Source: a bacterium (lineage in GTDB: Bacteria > Armatimonadota > Fimbriimonadia > Fimbriimonadales > Fimbriimonadaceae). Taken from it: a stretch of DNA of 64,000 nucleotides. Position numbers and translations under genes: made by a program. A model generated the notes under the pieces. That model saw nothing but the letters and a program-made list of their open reading frames with translations, was not told the origin of the DNA and made no database searches. The DNA lies in NCBI GenBank assembly GCA_027483535.1, contig JAIXUN010000002.1, positions 2,170,001-2,234,000 on the forward strand. The letters are read 5' to 3'. Shown in pieces: positions 8,499 to 17,253 of the stretch (its first letter is position 1; each line of letters starts with the position of its first letter).

Positions 8499-8622
8499 CT
8501 CAAATGATGAGCCCTGACAGGCCTACACACCAAGCCGCATCTTCGGGAAGTTCTTCCACCCTCTCTACCATCCACATCCACCCCAGCGGGGTTCAGACTC
8601 GACCCGCGTCGCGATCGAGTTA

Positions 8623-9048
8623 CTACTCATCCCAGAATTCTGCGTCACCGCAGCTTCCTCCGCGGGAACCGTGTTCTTTAAGCGTCTGCTCAAAGAACCG
8701 ACGTAGGTGCTTCTCTTTTGGCGGGAATCCGGCCAGAGTCACGAGTTCTGGCTTTCGGGTCCAGACGAACATCGAGGAAGTCAGCGTCCGGGTAACGATT
8801 CGTTTTCCGAAATCCAGGATAGCTGTGAATTCGCTATCGTCACAAAAGATAAGATCGGATTCCCAAAGTGTTTCGTTGTAAAGACGGTCTTCTCGAGTGC
8901 CCGGGAATCCAGTCTCTTCGACGTGCTTCACCTCTCCCGGAAAAGCTCGATTCAGCACGTCTAGGTCCGTTTGATTAAGAAAGCCAACGACGACCAACAA
9001 GGGCTTCTTTGCCGGTGAATCACTCTTGGTCTGATCTTGTTCAAACAT
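8623..9048 (-). CDS. Hypothetical protein, about 141 residues
   Basis: Soluble alpha/beta protein. The N-terminus reads KPLLVVVGFLNQTDLDVLNRAF, like the first beta-strand and helix of a Rossmann-like fold; IFCDD and SSMFVWTRKPELVTLAG follow. The frame is open back to a GTG at 9198, but that GTG lies inside the flgM terminator hairpin, so the ATG at 9048 is preferred. A GGGAGGAG sits about 20 bases upstream, further than usual. Function unknown. Confidence 0.45.
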   Translation of the reverse strand: MFEQDQTKSDSPAKKPLLVVVGFLNQTDLDVLNRAFPGEVKHVEETGFPGTREDRLYNETLWESDLIFCDDSEFTAILDFGKRIVTRTLTSSMFVWTRKPELVTLAGFPPKEKHLRRFFEQTLKEHGSRGGSCGDAEFWDE

Positions 9049-9182
9049 AGGCTTGGAAAAGACACTCCTCCCAGTACCAATGATAACGCTAGACCGCTCC
9101 GTGCTCGCTACGAATTGATAACTGGGACTCACGAAGCCAAGCGCCCAACAAAAAGGAGTCAAACCAGTCGCAATAAACAAAA

Positions 9183-9215
9183 AAGGGTCCGACTCCACTC
9201 TGGAGTCGGACCCTT
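9183..9215 (-). terminator. Intrinsic terminator of the flgM-like gene
   Basis: Perfect 15-bp stem with a 3-base loop (AAGGGTCCGACTCCA, loop, and its complement), followed on the minus strand by TTTTTTGTTTATTG. It lies 54 bases after the flgM-like stop and isolates that gene from the small-gene queue downstream. Confidence 0.9.
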
Positions 9216-9268
9216 GGTCATTGTGTGCCGAAAGAGGTTTCAGCCGAGTTCAGCCAGGGCTTGAAGCC

Positions 9269-9559
9269 TTAGCGCGCTCGATCTGCAATCGCGCGGCGGA
9301 TCATTCCGTCCACGATCTCTTCGGCGGAGGGTGCGTAGGTGCCGGCGGCGATGCGCGCCTTCAAAGCGGCGATCATCTCTTCTCGATCCGGCATGTTGAC
9401 AACGTCACTTGTGACGCTTTTCACAAGATCCTGTTCGCGAAGCTGCGCTTCCGCATCCAACTCCGCCGAAAGGGCGTTCGTCGGCACGGTGGAGGTCTCT
9501 GCGTTCACTGCCGCAAACCCACCCAACAACTTCTTTACTTCTTCGTCTGAAATCCTCAT
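9269..9559 (-). CDS. flgM: FlgM-like anti-sigma-28 factor
   Basis: A 96-residue protein that would hold back a FliA-type sigma factor until the flagellar hook is finished. The C-terminal third (REEMIAALKARIAAGTYAPSA, then EEIVDGMIRRAI) matches the conserved FlgM pattern 'V..LK..I..G.Y.v....IA..ml'. The N-terminal half is low in hydrophobics and probably disordered, as FlgM is. GGAG lies 8 bases before the ATG. A candidate cyclic-di-GMP riboswitch precedes it and a strong terminator follows, so it is a single-gene unit. A matching FliA/WhiG-type sigma gene lies at 25.5-26.3 kb. Confidence 0.8.
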   Translation of the reverse strand: MRISDEEVKKLLGGFAAVNAETSTVPTNALSAELDAEAQLREQDLVKSVTSDVVNMPDREEMIAALKARIAAGTYAPSAEEIVDGMIRRAIADRAR

Positions 9560-9581
9560 GGCTTACTCCTACTCGGTTCCA

Positions 9582-9701
9582 GACAGGTAACCCAGCCATC
9601 TCATCGCCCCTTGGGAACCCAACTCTCGAAAGGTTCTTCGCCGGCTTTGACATCTGTGGCTTTGCGCGATCGGGGTCGCCCCCGTCTTGCCGTTTTCTGT
9701 C
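9582..9701 (-). promoter_or_regulatory. Candidate cyclic-di-GMP-I (GEMM) riboswitch
   Basis: On the minus strand the flgM leader reads GACAG (9701-9697) ... CTGTC (9586-9582), which form a closing helix. Inside are GGCAAGAC, a CGGGG-GCGA-CCCCG hairpin with a GNRA loop, CGCAAAGCCAC, an AGCCA/TGGCT helix and finally GGGTTACC. The order and wording follow the GEMM-I consensus (GGCAAACC, GNRA hairpin, GACGCAAAGCC, GGGUUACC). It ends about 22 bases before the ATG, so control of translation start is plausible. Not confirmed by a covariance model. Confidence 0.65.
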
Positions 9702-10044
9702 ATGAGCTCTTCGCTCGATATTCTTTTCGGTCGAACCGTGCGAACTCTTTAGACCAAACCTAGAACATTTTGTGAGGTTTTTTCAGTCTCAGGTTCAAAG
9801 CGTCTCGAAACTCCAGCATACCGACGGGGACATTTCTTCGCAAGGGGTTCGCCCATCCCCAAACAAGCCACCCCAAAATTTAACGGGATCACCGATTTTA
9901 AGCGGGGCTATTTCATTCAGGAGCGGCAATGGATAGACTTCCGAACAGACAACGTCCAAACGAGTTCTTCGACGCACCCGGTTCCGGCCAATCAAGCAAA
10001 CGCGTCGACCGATGAAGACGAAGACCTCAAAGACGAGGAGTTTC
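9702..10044. other. Intergenic region between divergent flgM and hmgA
   Basis: About 340 bases without a convincing gene. It must hold the promoter of the flgM leader (minus) and of the hmgA-esterase pair (plus). No clear sigma70 hexamer pair or terminator was recognised by eye. An upstream in-frame ATG at 10012 exists but lacks a ribosome binding site. Confidence 0.4.
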
Positions 10045-11205
10045 ATGCGCTATCACCGATTAGGATCCCTTCCCAAAAAGCATCACATCCAATTCCGAAA
10101 GCCCGATGGCGGTCTTTACACGGAGCAGTTGTTCAGCACGCGAGGATTCAGCGGACCCATGTCCACGCTGTATCACATCAATCAGCCCACCGAGGTGTCT
10201 GGCTGGGAAGATCGAGGATCGGTCAAAGTCACCTATCTAGAAGACGAGCCCCTTCGACATCGCCACCTCAAGAGTCGGCCCATGGAACCTAAGGGAGACG
10301 CGATCTCGGGCCGAATCCCGCTCATGGGCAATTCGGATATGGAGTGGCATCAGGTGGTGGTTGCAGAGCCGATGAAGTCGTTCTATAAGAACGCTGACGG
10401 CGACGAGATTCTGTTCGTGCACGATGGATCAGGAGTGTTGCACTCCATGTTCGGGCGCATCACTTTTAAGCCGGGCGACTATCTGGTCATCCCCCGAGGC
10501 GTGATCTACCGGCTAGATTTCGATGCTCACCCGGTGCGCATGATCGCACTGGTCAGCTACGGTCCGGTGGAAATTCCCCGCCGATATCGCAACGAATACG
10601 GCCAAATCTTGGAACACGCTCCCTACAAAGAGCGAGACTTCCGGGCTCCTGAAGCGCTCGACACCTTCGACGAAGGGGGCGATTACGAAGTGGTCGTTCG
10701 GGCTCGCAATCGCCTCACCGCGTACAAGTTCCCTTACCACCCGTTCGATGTCGTCGGATGGGACGGTTACGTCTTCCCTTACGCGTTCAGTATTCACGAT
10801 TTTCAACCCATTACGGGCAAGCTGCACATGCCTCCGCCCATTCACCAAACGTTCCACGCGGCGGGGTTTGTGGTGTGCTCGTTCTGCCCCCGAATGTTGG
10901 ACTATCACCCAGAGGCGGTTGCCATTCCGTACGCGCACAGCAACGTGGATTCGGACGAGGTGCTGTACTACTGCAACGATAAGTTCGGATCCAGAAAGGG
11001 CATCGAAGAAGGATCCATCACGCTGCACCCGCTCGGCATTCCGCATGGACCTCAACCCGGCGCGGTCGAAGCGGCCCTGGGTCACACCAAAACCGAAGAG
11101 CTTGCGGTGATGGTAGATACCTTCCACCCGCTCAAGCTCACCGCCAACGCCTTAGAACTCGAAGACCCGGCCTATTGGCAAAGCTGGAAAACCAAACGAT
11201 CATGA
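10045..11205 (+). CDS. hmgA: Homogentisate 1,2-dioxygenase, short bacterial type
   Basis: Opens the ring of homogentisate to maleylacetoacetate in tyrosine and phenylalanine breakdown, using ferrous iron and oxygen in the cytoplasm. The 386-residue protein starts MRYHRLGSLP, as in the short bacterial HmgA group, with GAGGAG 5 bases before the ATG; an in-frame ATG at 10012 has no such site. Two cupin halves are visible: DEILFVHDGSGVLHS with PGDYLVIPRG, and YAHSNVDSDEVLYY with HPLGIPHGP, which supplies the His, Glu and His expected to bind iron. It overlaps the esterase gene by 4 bases (ATGA). No other gene of the pathway is in the window. Confidence 0.8.
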   Translation: MRYHRLGSLPKKHHIQFRKPDGGLYTEQLFSTRGFSGPMSTLYHINQPTEVSGWEDRGSVKVTYLEDEPLRHRHLKSRPMEPKGDAISGRIPLMGNSDMEWHQVVVAEPMKSFYKNADGDEILFVHDGSGVLHSMFGRITFKPGDYLVIPRGVIYRLDFDAHPVRMIALVSYGPVEIPRRYRNEYGQILEHAPYKERDFRAPEALDTFDEGGDYEVVVRARNRLTAYKFPYHPFDVVGWDGYVFPYAFSIHDFQPITGKLHMPPPIHQTFHAAGFVVCSFCPRMLDYHPEAVAIPYAHSNVDSDEVLYYCNDKFGSRKGIEEGSITLHPLGIPHGPQPGAVEAALGHTKTEELAVMVDTFHPLKLTANALELEDPAYWQSWKTKRS

Positions 11206-13220
11206 ATCTCTTTCTTTCCTTTAAAAACTCCCATCGCGCTCAGCTAGCGGCTCTAGGCAGCCTGGTTCTGGCGAGCTTCGGCGCCGCCGATCTGCGTCTC
11301 AACGAGCTCATCTCTGACCACATGGTTCTTCAGCAAGGCCAAAAGAACCCCATCTTCGGATGGGAAACGCCAGGCACCGACGTAACTGTCACGGTCACCC
11401 GAGGTGATTCCAAGAAGCCCCTTTTCCAAGGCACCGTCAAGGCTGCTGGAGATGGCAAGTGGAGCTTTTCGCTGCCTGCCATGAAGCCCGGCGCGCCGCT
11501 CACCATCAGCATCAAGGGCACCTCCGAAACGATGGTGTCAGATGTTCTGGTCGGCGAAGTTTGGGTGTGTAGCGGTCAGTCCAACATGGAATGGAGCGTC
11601 AATGCGGCGCAAGACCCCGGCAAGGAACTCGCCGAATCGGATCCTAACGTTCGCATGTTCACCGTGCCCAAGCGCGCCATCGGTATGCCGCAGTCTTCCA
11701 TTCCGGGCGGCAAATGGGTGCCGAGTTCCCCTCAAACAGCCGGATCGTTCTCGGCGGTTGGCTTTAGCTTCGCCAAGCATCTGTACGCCAAGCTCAAAGT
11801 GCCTATCGGAATGATCCACACCAGTTGGGGCGGCACCCCGGCCGAGGCATGGACCGATATCGAGTGGATGGCGAAGGACCCGATTACCAAGCCGATGATC
11901 GACCGAGCCCAAGGCGCACTCGATCCAAACGGATCCGCCGCTACTAACTATCGAAAGTCTCTGTTGGATTGGCAGAAGGCAAATATCCCGCTGCAAGATC
12001 AAATCATGCCCGCGGCAAGACCATGGTCGGCGCCCAATTGGGACGATTCCACCTGGACCAAGGTGAAGCTTCCCCACTTCTTTGAAGACGGATTTGATGG
12101 CACCGCTTGGTACCGAATCACGGTAGACCTCACCGCCGACCAAGCCGCCAAGATCCAAACCCTGGAACTCCCCGGTATCGACGATCTTGATCGCACCTGG
12201 GTGAACGGTGTGGAGGTGGGTCGAACCGATAGCGACACCCCCAACTCTTGGATGACACCTCGATCCTACAAGGTCGGCTCTGCGCTCAAGGCGGGCAAAA
12301 ACGTTGTCGCCGTTCGGGCGCTGGATTATCAGCAAGGCGGAGGCATCACGGGCGAGGGTCAAGCCGCGCTGAGAGGCGGCGGAGTCACCGTAGCCCTCGA
12401 CGGCGAATGGCGATTCTCGGTCGAACAGCCGCTCGGCAAGCCCGTCCCCAACAATCGCCCTCGCGAGCCGTGGGGACCTACCAACCCCAACTTCCCGCAG
12501 TCGCTCATGAATGGCATGATACGGCCGTTGCTTCCTTACGGAATCAAGGGCGCCATTTGGTACCAAGGCGAATCCAACGCGGGTAGGGCGTATCAGTACA
12601 AGACCCTCTTCCCGATGATGATTCAGAACTGGCGAGCGCTTTGGGGTCAGGGAGACTTCCCCTTCCACTTTGTTCAGCTAGCGAACTATATGGACTATAC
12701 GCCCACCAAGTTCGACGACGCCTGGCCCGAACTACGAGAAGCCCAAAGGCTCACGCTCTCCCTTCCAAGAACGGGAATGGCGGTGATCATGGACGTGGGT
12801 AACCCCAACGACATTCACCCGCGAGACAAGCGCACCGTCGGCGACCGTTTGGCGCGATTAGCCCTGCACCAAGATTACGGCATGAAGTCGATCGTCCACG
12901 AGGGTCCGGCTTTCGTGAAAACCGAATCGAGAGGCGCGGAGATGGTGGTGCGGTTCCGATCCGCCAAGGGTCTGCAAACCAACGACTATCGTCTCCCCCG
13001 AGGCTTCACCATTCTTGGTGAAGATGGCAAGTGGCGAGTCGGCGATGCCCGAATCGAAGGCGAAACGGTCGTAGTTTCTCACCCAGAGATCAAGGCTCCA
13101 AAGGCGGTTCGCTACGCTTGGTACAACCACCTTCCGGTGAACTTGGTCAATGCGGAAGGTCTCCCGGCGGTGCCATTCAAGTCAGACGATCTGCCCTGGA
13201 TCACCCTAAACAACCGATAA
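11202..13220 (+). CDS. Sialate O-acetylesterase-like SGNH hydrolase
   Basis: Secreted carbohydrate esterase of 672 residues of the family that removes acetyl groups from sialic acid and other acetylated sugars. A signal peptide (to about residue 30, ending FGAAD) is followed by a beta domain. Next come the catalytic block GQSNMEW with its nucleophilic Ser, a jelly-roll insert of about 150 residues (AWYRITVDL, NVVAVRALDY), WYQGESNAG, and DIHPRDK with the catalytic His. The start at 11202 uses the ATGA overlap with hmgA; the in-frame codon at 11175 lies inside hmgA and would spoil the signal peptide. The true substrate in this organism may be a plant or exopolysaccharide sugar. Confidence 0.85.
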   Translation: MNLFLSFKNSHRAQLAALGSLVLASFGAADLRLNELISDHMVLQQGQKNPIFGWETPGTDVTVTVTRGDSKKPLFQGTVKAAGDGKWSFSLPAMKPGAPLTISIKGTSETMVSDVLVGEVWVCSGQSNMEWSVNAAQDPGKELAESDPNVRMFTVPKRAIGMPQSSIPGGKWVPSSPQTAGSFSAVGFSFAKHLYAKLKVPIGMIHTSWGGTPAEAWTDIEWMAKDPITKPMIDRAQGALDPNGSAATNYRKSLLDWQKANIPLQDQIMPAARPWSAPNWDDSTWTKVKLPHFFEDGFDGTAWYRITVDLTADQAAKIQTLELPGIDDLDRTWVNGVEVGRTDSDTPNSWMTPRSYKVGSALKAGKNVVAVRALDYQQGGGITGEGQAALRGGGVTVALDGEWRFSVEQPLGKPVPNNRPREPWGPTNPNFPQSLMNGMIRPLLPYGIKGAIWYQGESNAGRAYQYKTLFPMMIQNWRALWGQGDFPFHFVQLANYMDYTPTKFDDAWPELREAQRLTLSLPRTGMAVIMDVGNPNDIHPRDKRTVGDRLARLALHQDYGMKSIVHEGPAFVKTESRGAEMVVRFRSAKGLQTNDYRLPRGFTILGEDGKWRVGDARIEGETVVVSHPEIKAPKAVRYAWYNHLPVNLVNAEGLPAVPFKSDDLPWITLNNR

Positions 13221-13231
13221 GGGTCTAGCAA

Positions 13232-14368
13232 CTAGCGCCGAGCAAGAGGGAGCATAGTCTCCATCATCTGCTCGGCGCACTTGTCCCAATCAAACCTTGC
13301 GGCTCGGGCTTTGCCCGCCTGAATCCAAGATTCTCGCTCGCCCATTCGAGCAAGACCTGTCTCTATTCCGGTCACGATCGCGCCCGCTGAGGTCGGATCG
13401 AAGTAGACGGGCACATCTCCGCCCACCTCGGGAACCGCGCCACCGTTGGAACAAACCACGGGCACGCCGATGGAAAGCGCCTCCAGAACGGGCAATCCGA
13501 ACCCTTCTGTGATGCTGGGGAGAACGAACAGTTCGGCCTCGCGGAAAAGAGGGGGCACATATTCATCCGGCACGTATCCGGTGAGCGCCACGCGATCTTT
13601 GGATTGCATGCCCTCGACCTTTTCGAGGATTTGATCGAACAGCCACCCTTTTCCACCCGCGACCACCAGGCCAAGATCGCCGTTCGGGGTGCCGACCGGG
13701 TGAGCCTTGCAAAACATGTCCCAGGCTTCCAACAGACGCAACAGATTCTTGCGGGGCTCCAGGGTGCTCAGCGCAAGGACGTATCGCTGAAACGGAACCT
13801 TCTCCGCACGGTACGCCTGCCAACCTTCAGGCGCGGAATCGGCAAAGGGCTGAGGCGGTCCAAATGGAAGCGGAATGATCGGTCCGGTCCTACCGACCAG
13901 GTCCCGAAAGCATTGCGCGGTGTACTCGCTATTGCAGAACAAGACTTCGGCGAACTGGGTCACCTGCCGAAACATCGCATCGTGAATCTGCTTGTCCTCT
14001 TTGGTGTACATCTCGGGATATTGCAAAGAGAACGTATCGTGAACAACGGTGCTTCGCGGAACCCAAGGAAGGCGAGGAACGGGTCCAGTAAGGCTCATGT
14101 AAAGGTCTGCTCCCTTCAGCAGAGGCTCGAGATCGCGCCCGATCCACTTCCAAAGCCGGGTCTTGTCCCAAGACTTCACCACTCGGCCGGAGGACATGTG
14201 ACCAAGAACCTCGTTCACATCGTGTTCCGGTCTCACAATGACGGTGTAATCGTGCTCGGGATAGCCCCGAGTGATCGCCTCTAGGAGACATTCGACGGTG
14301 CGCACAACGCCTGCTCGCCGAGCGTTTGGCCCAGTTTGAAGCGCGGTTGCCTCTAGAACGATCCGCAT
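13232..14368 (-). CDS. Family 4 glycosyltransferase
   Basis: Retaining GT-B glycosyltransferase of 378 residues, cytoplasmic, using a nucleotide sugar to extend a polysaccharide or glycolipid. Visible features are the N-terminal beta strand MRIVLEATAL, the hinge VLALSTLEPRKNLLRLLEAW, the donor-site block LVVAGGKGWLFDQI and the C-terminal acidic motif LPSITEGFGLPVLEALSIG, the EX7E signature of GT4. The ATG at 14368 has GGAACGAG just upstream; an earlier in-frame codon adds 15 unlikely residues. It ends 12 bases from the convergent esterase gene. Acceptor unknown. Confidence 0.85.
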   Translation of the reverse strand: MRIVLEATALQTGPNARRAGVVRTVECLLEAITRGYPEHDYTVIVRPEHDVNEVLGHMSSGRVVKSWDKTRLWKWIGRDLEPLLKGADLYMSLTGPVPRLPWVPRSTVVHDTFSLQYPEMYTKEDKQIHDAMFRQVTQFAEVLFCNSEYTAQCFRDLVGRTGPIIPLPFGPPQPFADSAPEGWQAYRAEKVPFQRYVLALSTLEPRKNLLRLLEAWDMFCKAHPVGTPNGDLGLVVAGGKGWLFDQILEKVEGMQSKDRVALTGYVPDEYVPPLFREAELFVLPSITEGFGLPVLEALSIGVPVVCSNGGAVPEVGGDVPVYFDPTSAGAIVTGIETGLARMGERESWIQAGKARAARFDWDKCAEQMMETMLPLARR

Positions 14369-14425
14369 ACTCGTTCCATTGTGGCTGTTTTCGCAACTCG
14401 CCTTAGTTTCCAAGGCGGCAGCGAC

Positions 14426-14836
14426 CTACAGGATAAGGTGGTTGATCAGCTCGTCGTGACCGAAATAGAAGTGCTGGGATCGCTCGCCCTGACGCATCCA
14501 AACCAGCGCTTGAGGCATTCCCTTCAGTACAAATTCGGCGACCTCTTGCCCAGCTCTTGCATCCAGTTCGCCCATGTCGTCGCGAGTGACGATGAGGTGG
14601 AGCAGGTCCTCTTCCCCTTCAAACTGGTAGCGGTAATCGCCGACCGTCCCGCTGAACTGATTCGGCTCGAGTCCAATGGAAAGGAGCGCGTAATCGTCCG
14701 AAGGTCGATCGAGTGAGGGATCGAAAACCGGGAGCTTGATGGTTACGTTCTGATGAACGCACTCCAAAATTCGCTCCATCACCTCTTTTCGACGGGCAGC
14801 TTCGGTGTCGGTCGGCGAGATGATGACGTGGTTCAT
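14426..14836 (-). CDS. Hypothetical protein, 136 residues
   Basis: Soluble acidic protein of unknown family. It has two likely alpha/beta halves: IISPTDTEAARRKEVMERIL, then SGTVGDYRYQFEGEEDLLHL and AEFVLKGMPQALVWMRQGE. No signal peptide, metal or nucleotide motif. It lies between the nitroreductase and the glycosyltransferase on the same strand, with gaps of about 57 bases on each side, so co-transcription is possible but not forced. Confidence 0.6.
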   Translation of the reverse strand: MNHVIISPTDTEAARRKEVMERILECVHQNVTIKLPVFDPSLDRPSDDYALLSIGLEPNQFSGTVGDYRYQFEGEEDLLHLIVTRDDMGELDARAGQEVAEFVLKGMPQALVWMRQGERSQHFYFGHDELINHLIL

Positions 14837-14844
14837 GGCTGAAT

Positions 14845-14880
14845 GTTACCGAGCCGCCTGTCTCCAAACGACTCGGTAAC
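14845..14880. repeat. Inverted repeat between two minus-strand genes
   Basis: Perfect 9-bp arms GTTACCGAG and CTCGGTAAC around an 18-base loop, just after the nitroreductase gene. There is no T-run on either strand, so it may be a factor-dependent terminator or a protein site. Confidence 0.4.
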
Positions 14881-14893
14881 TTCTACGCAACGA

Positions 14894-15886
14894 TCAGCGC
14901 GGCACTCCCGCATGTCGGCGAGTTTCCGTCACCGCGACTTCGCGCAACGGTCGACGAGGAGTGGTCGCACAGGGCTTTCCAATTCCGAATCTTAGGATGA
15001 CCACGGGGGTGGCTGTGCCTAGCCGGAAGTGCATGCGAGCCGCGTCCGCAATCTCCGGAACTTGGCACATGCTGTTCAGGAATCCGTACGCGAGTTTGCG
15101 TCCGGTTGCTTCCAGAGCGTATCGCTCCATCGTCATGCCCGCTCTCATCCAAGAAACCGGGTTGTCCTCGGTTACCGCGATCGCGGCGAACGTGTTGGAC
15201 GTCGAGATTCGTTGCTCGTCGAGCTCGTTCACTACCGAAGCTTTGAGAGATGCCCCGGCCATGAGTCGACCGAGCCAGTGCGGAGCCGGGGGATACCCCA
15301 TTACTTCATGAGTGATCCCGTCGTGGTGGCGGTTCTCTTCTCCCGCGTTGTAGCGCAGCCAGCCTTCCAGTTCAGCCCGATACTTCGGGTCTTCTAGTTG
15401 AATTTCGTTTGCTTGTTCGCTCAGCATGAGCAAGCGCCTTTTGGCGGATGGTCCGGTCAACCAAGCCACTTCCACGCCTTTTTCAACAGGCAGACGCTCG
15501 AGATAGCGGCAATCAGCGTCGGACAGTTGTCCGACAAAGGGCTTTCGATTCGTATGCCTCACTTCTATGGCGTGGTAGGCGTCGGAATCCACCCGCTCGG
15601 CACGCTCGAACGAAACTCTTGCGGCGGCCCCGCTACCGTCCTGAGGCATGAACTCGATCACGGCTCGATACCCTTCGTAGGCGGCAGCGATCCTCATGTT
15701 TTCCAGAGCGCAACCCACCGAAGCGTAGAGCTCACGCGCCATTGGATCGCTGACAACCAGTTGTCGGGAGTGATCGGCGTACACGTTAACGGTGTGATCT
15801 TCGATCACGAATCGCCAAGGTTGGCTGTTGTGAGAAGAGGGTGCTCGGACGCCTTTGTCAAGAATACGAAGAATCAGTTCATCCAT
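14894..15886 (-). CDS. Acg-type nitroreductase family protein
   Basis: 330-residue FMN-binding oxidoreductase-like protein of the Acg branch. The N-terminal motif APSSHNSQPWRF is diagnostic: Ser-His-Asn-Ser-Gln-Pro binds the flavin phosphate in nitroreductases. The double-domain length, the RHTNRKPF block near residue 110 and TMERYALEATGRKLAYGFL toward the end fit Acg proteins, which often hold FMN without strong turnover and are thought to store or trap flavin. GGAGG lies 9 bases before the ATG. The true substrate is unknown. Confidence 0.75.
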   Translation of the reverse strand: MDELILRILDKGVRAPSSHNSQPWRFVIEDHTVNVYADHSRQLVVSDPMARELYASVGCALENMRIAAAYEGYRAVIEFMPQDGSGAAARVSFERAERVDSDAYHAIEVRHTNRKPFVGQLSDADCRYLERLPVEKGVEVAWLTGPSAKRRLLMLSEQANEIQLEDPKYRAELEGWLRYNAGEENRHHDGITHEVMGYPPAPHWLGRLMAGASLKASVVNELDEQRISTSNTFAAIAVTEDNPVSWMRAGMTMERYALEATGRKLAYGFLNSMCQVPEIADAARMHFRLGTATPVVILRFGIGKPCATTPRRPLREVAVTETRRHAGVPR

Positions 15887-16104
15887 CGAACGACCTCCGG
15901 AGGTGGAAAACGCTTCTTTTGGCTTCTATCGCCACCGAGGGGCGTTTTGCACACCGGTTATCTTTATGATCCGCTAGGATCTGCCTTCCCACTCGCCCCC
16001 ATTTCTGTGGACAAAGAAAGGGTCACCAAAAATCAGCCTTCTCGTGGTGCCGAACCCGCCGTGCGAACGTTTCGAGGCAAACGTCGGTAATCTCCTTAAG
16101 AGCG

Positions 16105-17253
16105 ATGCGACTACTCAACCCGATTGCGCCTACCACCTTTCTGGTCCGCAATCTGGGCAAAACCATTCCGCTTGTCAGCGTCATCATCTTGGCGGTGATG
16201 CTGGTCCAGTCCATCATCGCGCTCATCAACTCGATTCCGTTCAGCATCCGAACGATCTACCGGTACACGGATGCGATGCTCGGGGTCTCTCCAAGGGGAG
16301 ATACTTCGCAGACGCCGTTCTTGGTGAAGGACCTCGTTGAAAACAGCCCCGTACCGATCGACCGGGCCATGTTCTGCCGAGCTTCGGCAACGCAGGTGAA
16401 GTCCATTGTGGGCAAGTGGCCGTTCGTCACCATCGGCCTGAAGCCAGACGATTTGCAGTACTACCTAAAGCGCCAGGGATCGACCAAGTTAGAAGGCAGA
16501 CTCCCGAAGGTGGGCGCACCCGAAGCAGTGATCTCCCGTCCCGTCGCAACGAACCTCCAACTCAAGCTCGGCGACGTTCTAATGGGGCCCGAAGTGGATG
16601 GAATGTACTCGCCGATGGAAGTGAAGATCGTTGGCATCGCCGAGACCGATCGGTGGGTGATGGTCAACGACATCGACTATCAAAAAGCCAACCACTTCCC
16701 GCCCATCGATTTAGCCATCATCTGCGCAAAGAACCGGGCAGATCAGGACAAATTAGACGCGTGGGCCCAGGAGCGAGTCAAAGGGAAACGAGCCCAAGTT
16801 TTTGCCTATCGCGAAGTTGAAAAAGACGCTCAGACGATGTTTGAGATCCTGTATCAGATTCTCAACGCCGTGATCGCGATCCTCACCATCGTCATCACGC
16901 TCATGGTGGGCATGCTCATGAACATCTACCAATCTCAGCGATTGGTGGAATTTGGCCTCTTGCAAGCGATCGGTCACACCAAGCGGACCTTGGTGAAGCG
17001 GGTCCTTTCCGAAGCGTGTCTGGTGATTATCATCGGATGGATTCTCGGACTTGGCGCTGCCCAGGGCTTACTTCGAGTTCTCAAGCGGATCCTCATGGAA
17101 CCAAGGGCCTTTGCGCTCGACCTCAACGATCCACTGTCGTTTGCCTACACCGTTCCGATCCCCATCTGCATCCTGGTGGTTTCTTTCGCCACCATCATGA
17201 TTCGGTTCAAGAAGTTCGACCCGGTTGCGGTTGTTGAGAGGAGGATCGTTTGA
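16105..17253 (+). CDS. ABC transporter permease, FtsX/MacB type
   Basis: 382-residue inner-membrane subunit of an FtsX-like ABC exporter. The first membrane segment is at residues 17-38, a periplasmic domain of about 200 residues follows, and three membrane segments lie at about 250-275, 300-320 and 350-372, the usual FtsX plan of 1+3. The cytoplasmic loop has QSQRLVEFGLLQAIGHTK, a typical coupling region. Its stop overlaps the ATPase gene by 4 bases. No MacA-type adaptor is next to it, so it could act like LolCDE or as a mechanotransmitter. Cargo unknown. Confidence 0.85.
   Translation: MRLLNPIAPTTFLVRNLGKTIPLVSVIILAVMLVQSIIALINSIPFSIRTIYRYTDAMLGVSPRGDTSQTPFLVKDLVENSPVPIDRAMFCRASATQVKSIVGKWPFVTIGLKPDDLQYYLKRQGSTKLEGRLPKVGAPEAVISRPVATNLQLKLGDVLMGPEVDGMYSPMEVKIVGIAETDRWVMVNDIDYQKANHFPPIDLAIICAKNRADQDKLDAWAQERVKGKRAQVFAYREVEKDAQTMFEILYQILNAVIAILTIVITLMVGMLMNIYQSQRLVEFGLLQAIGHTKRTLVKRVLSEACLVIIIGWILGLGAAQGLLRVLKRILMEPRAFALDLNDPLSFAYTVPIPICILVVSFATIMIRFKKFDPVAVVERRIV

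Noticed and set aside
8623-9198. Full-length frame starting at a GTG at 9198
   Set aside because: That GTG lies within the stem-loop of the flgM terminator, so the first 50 residues are unlikely to be translated; the ATG at 9048 was used instead.
13206-13219. Sigma-28 promoter (TAAA ... CCGATAA)
   Set aside because: The match is short, the spacer is wrong and it lies in the 3' end of the esterase coding sequence facing a convergent gene.
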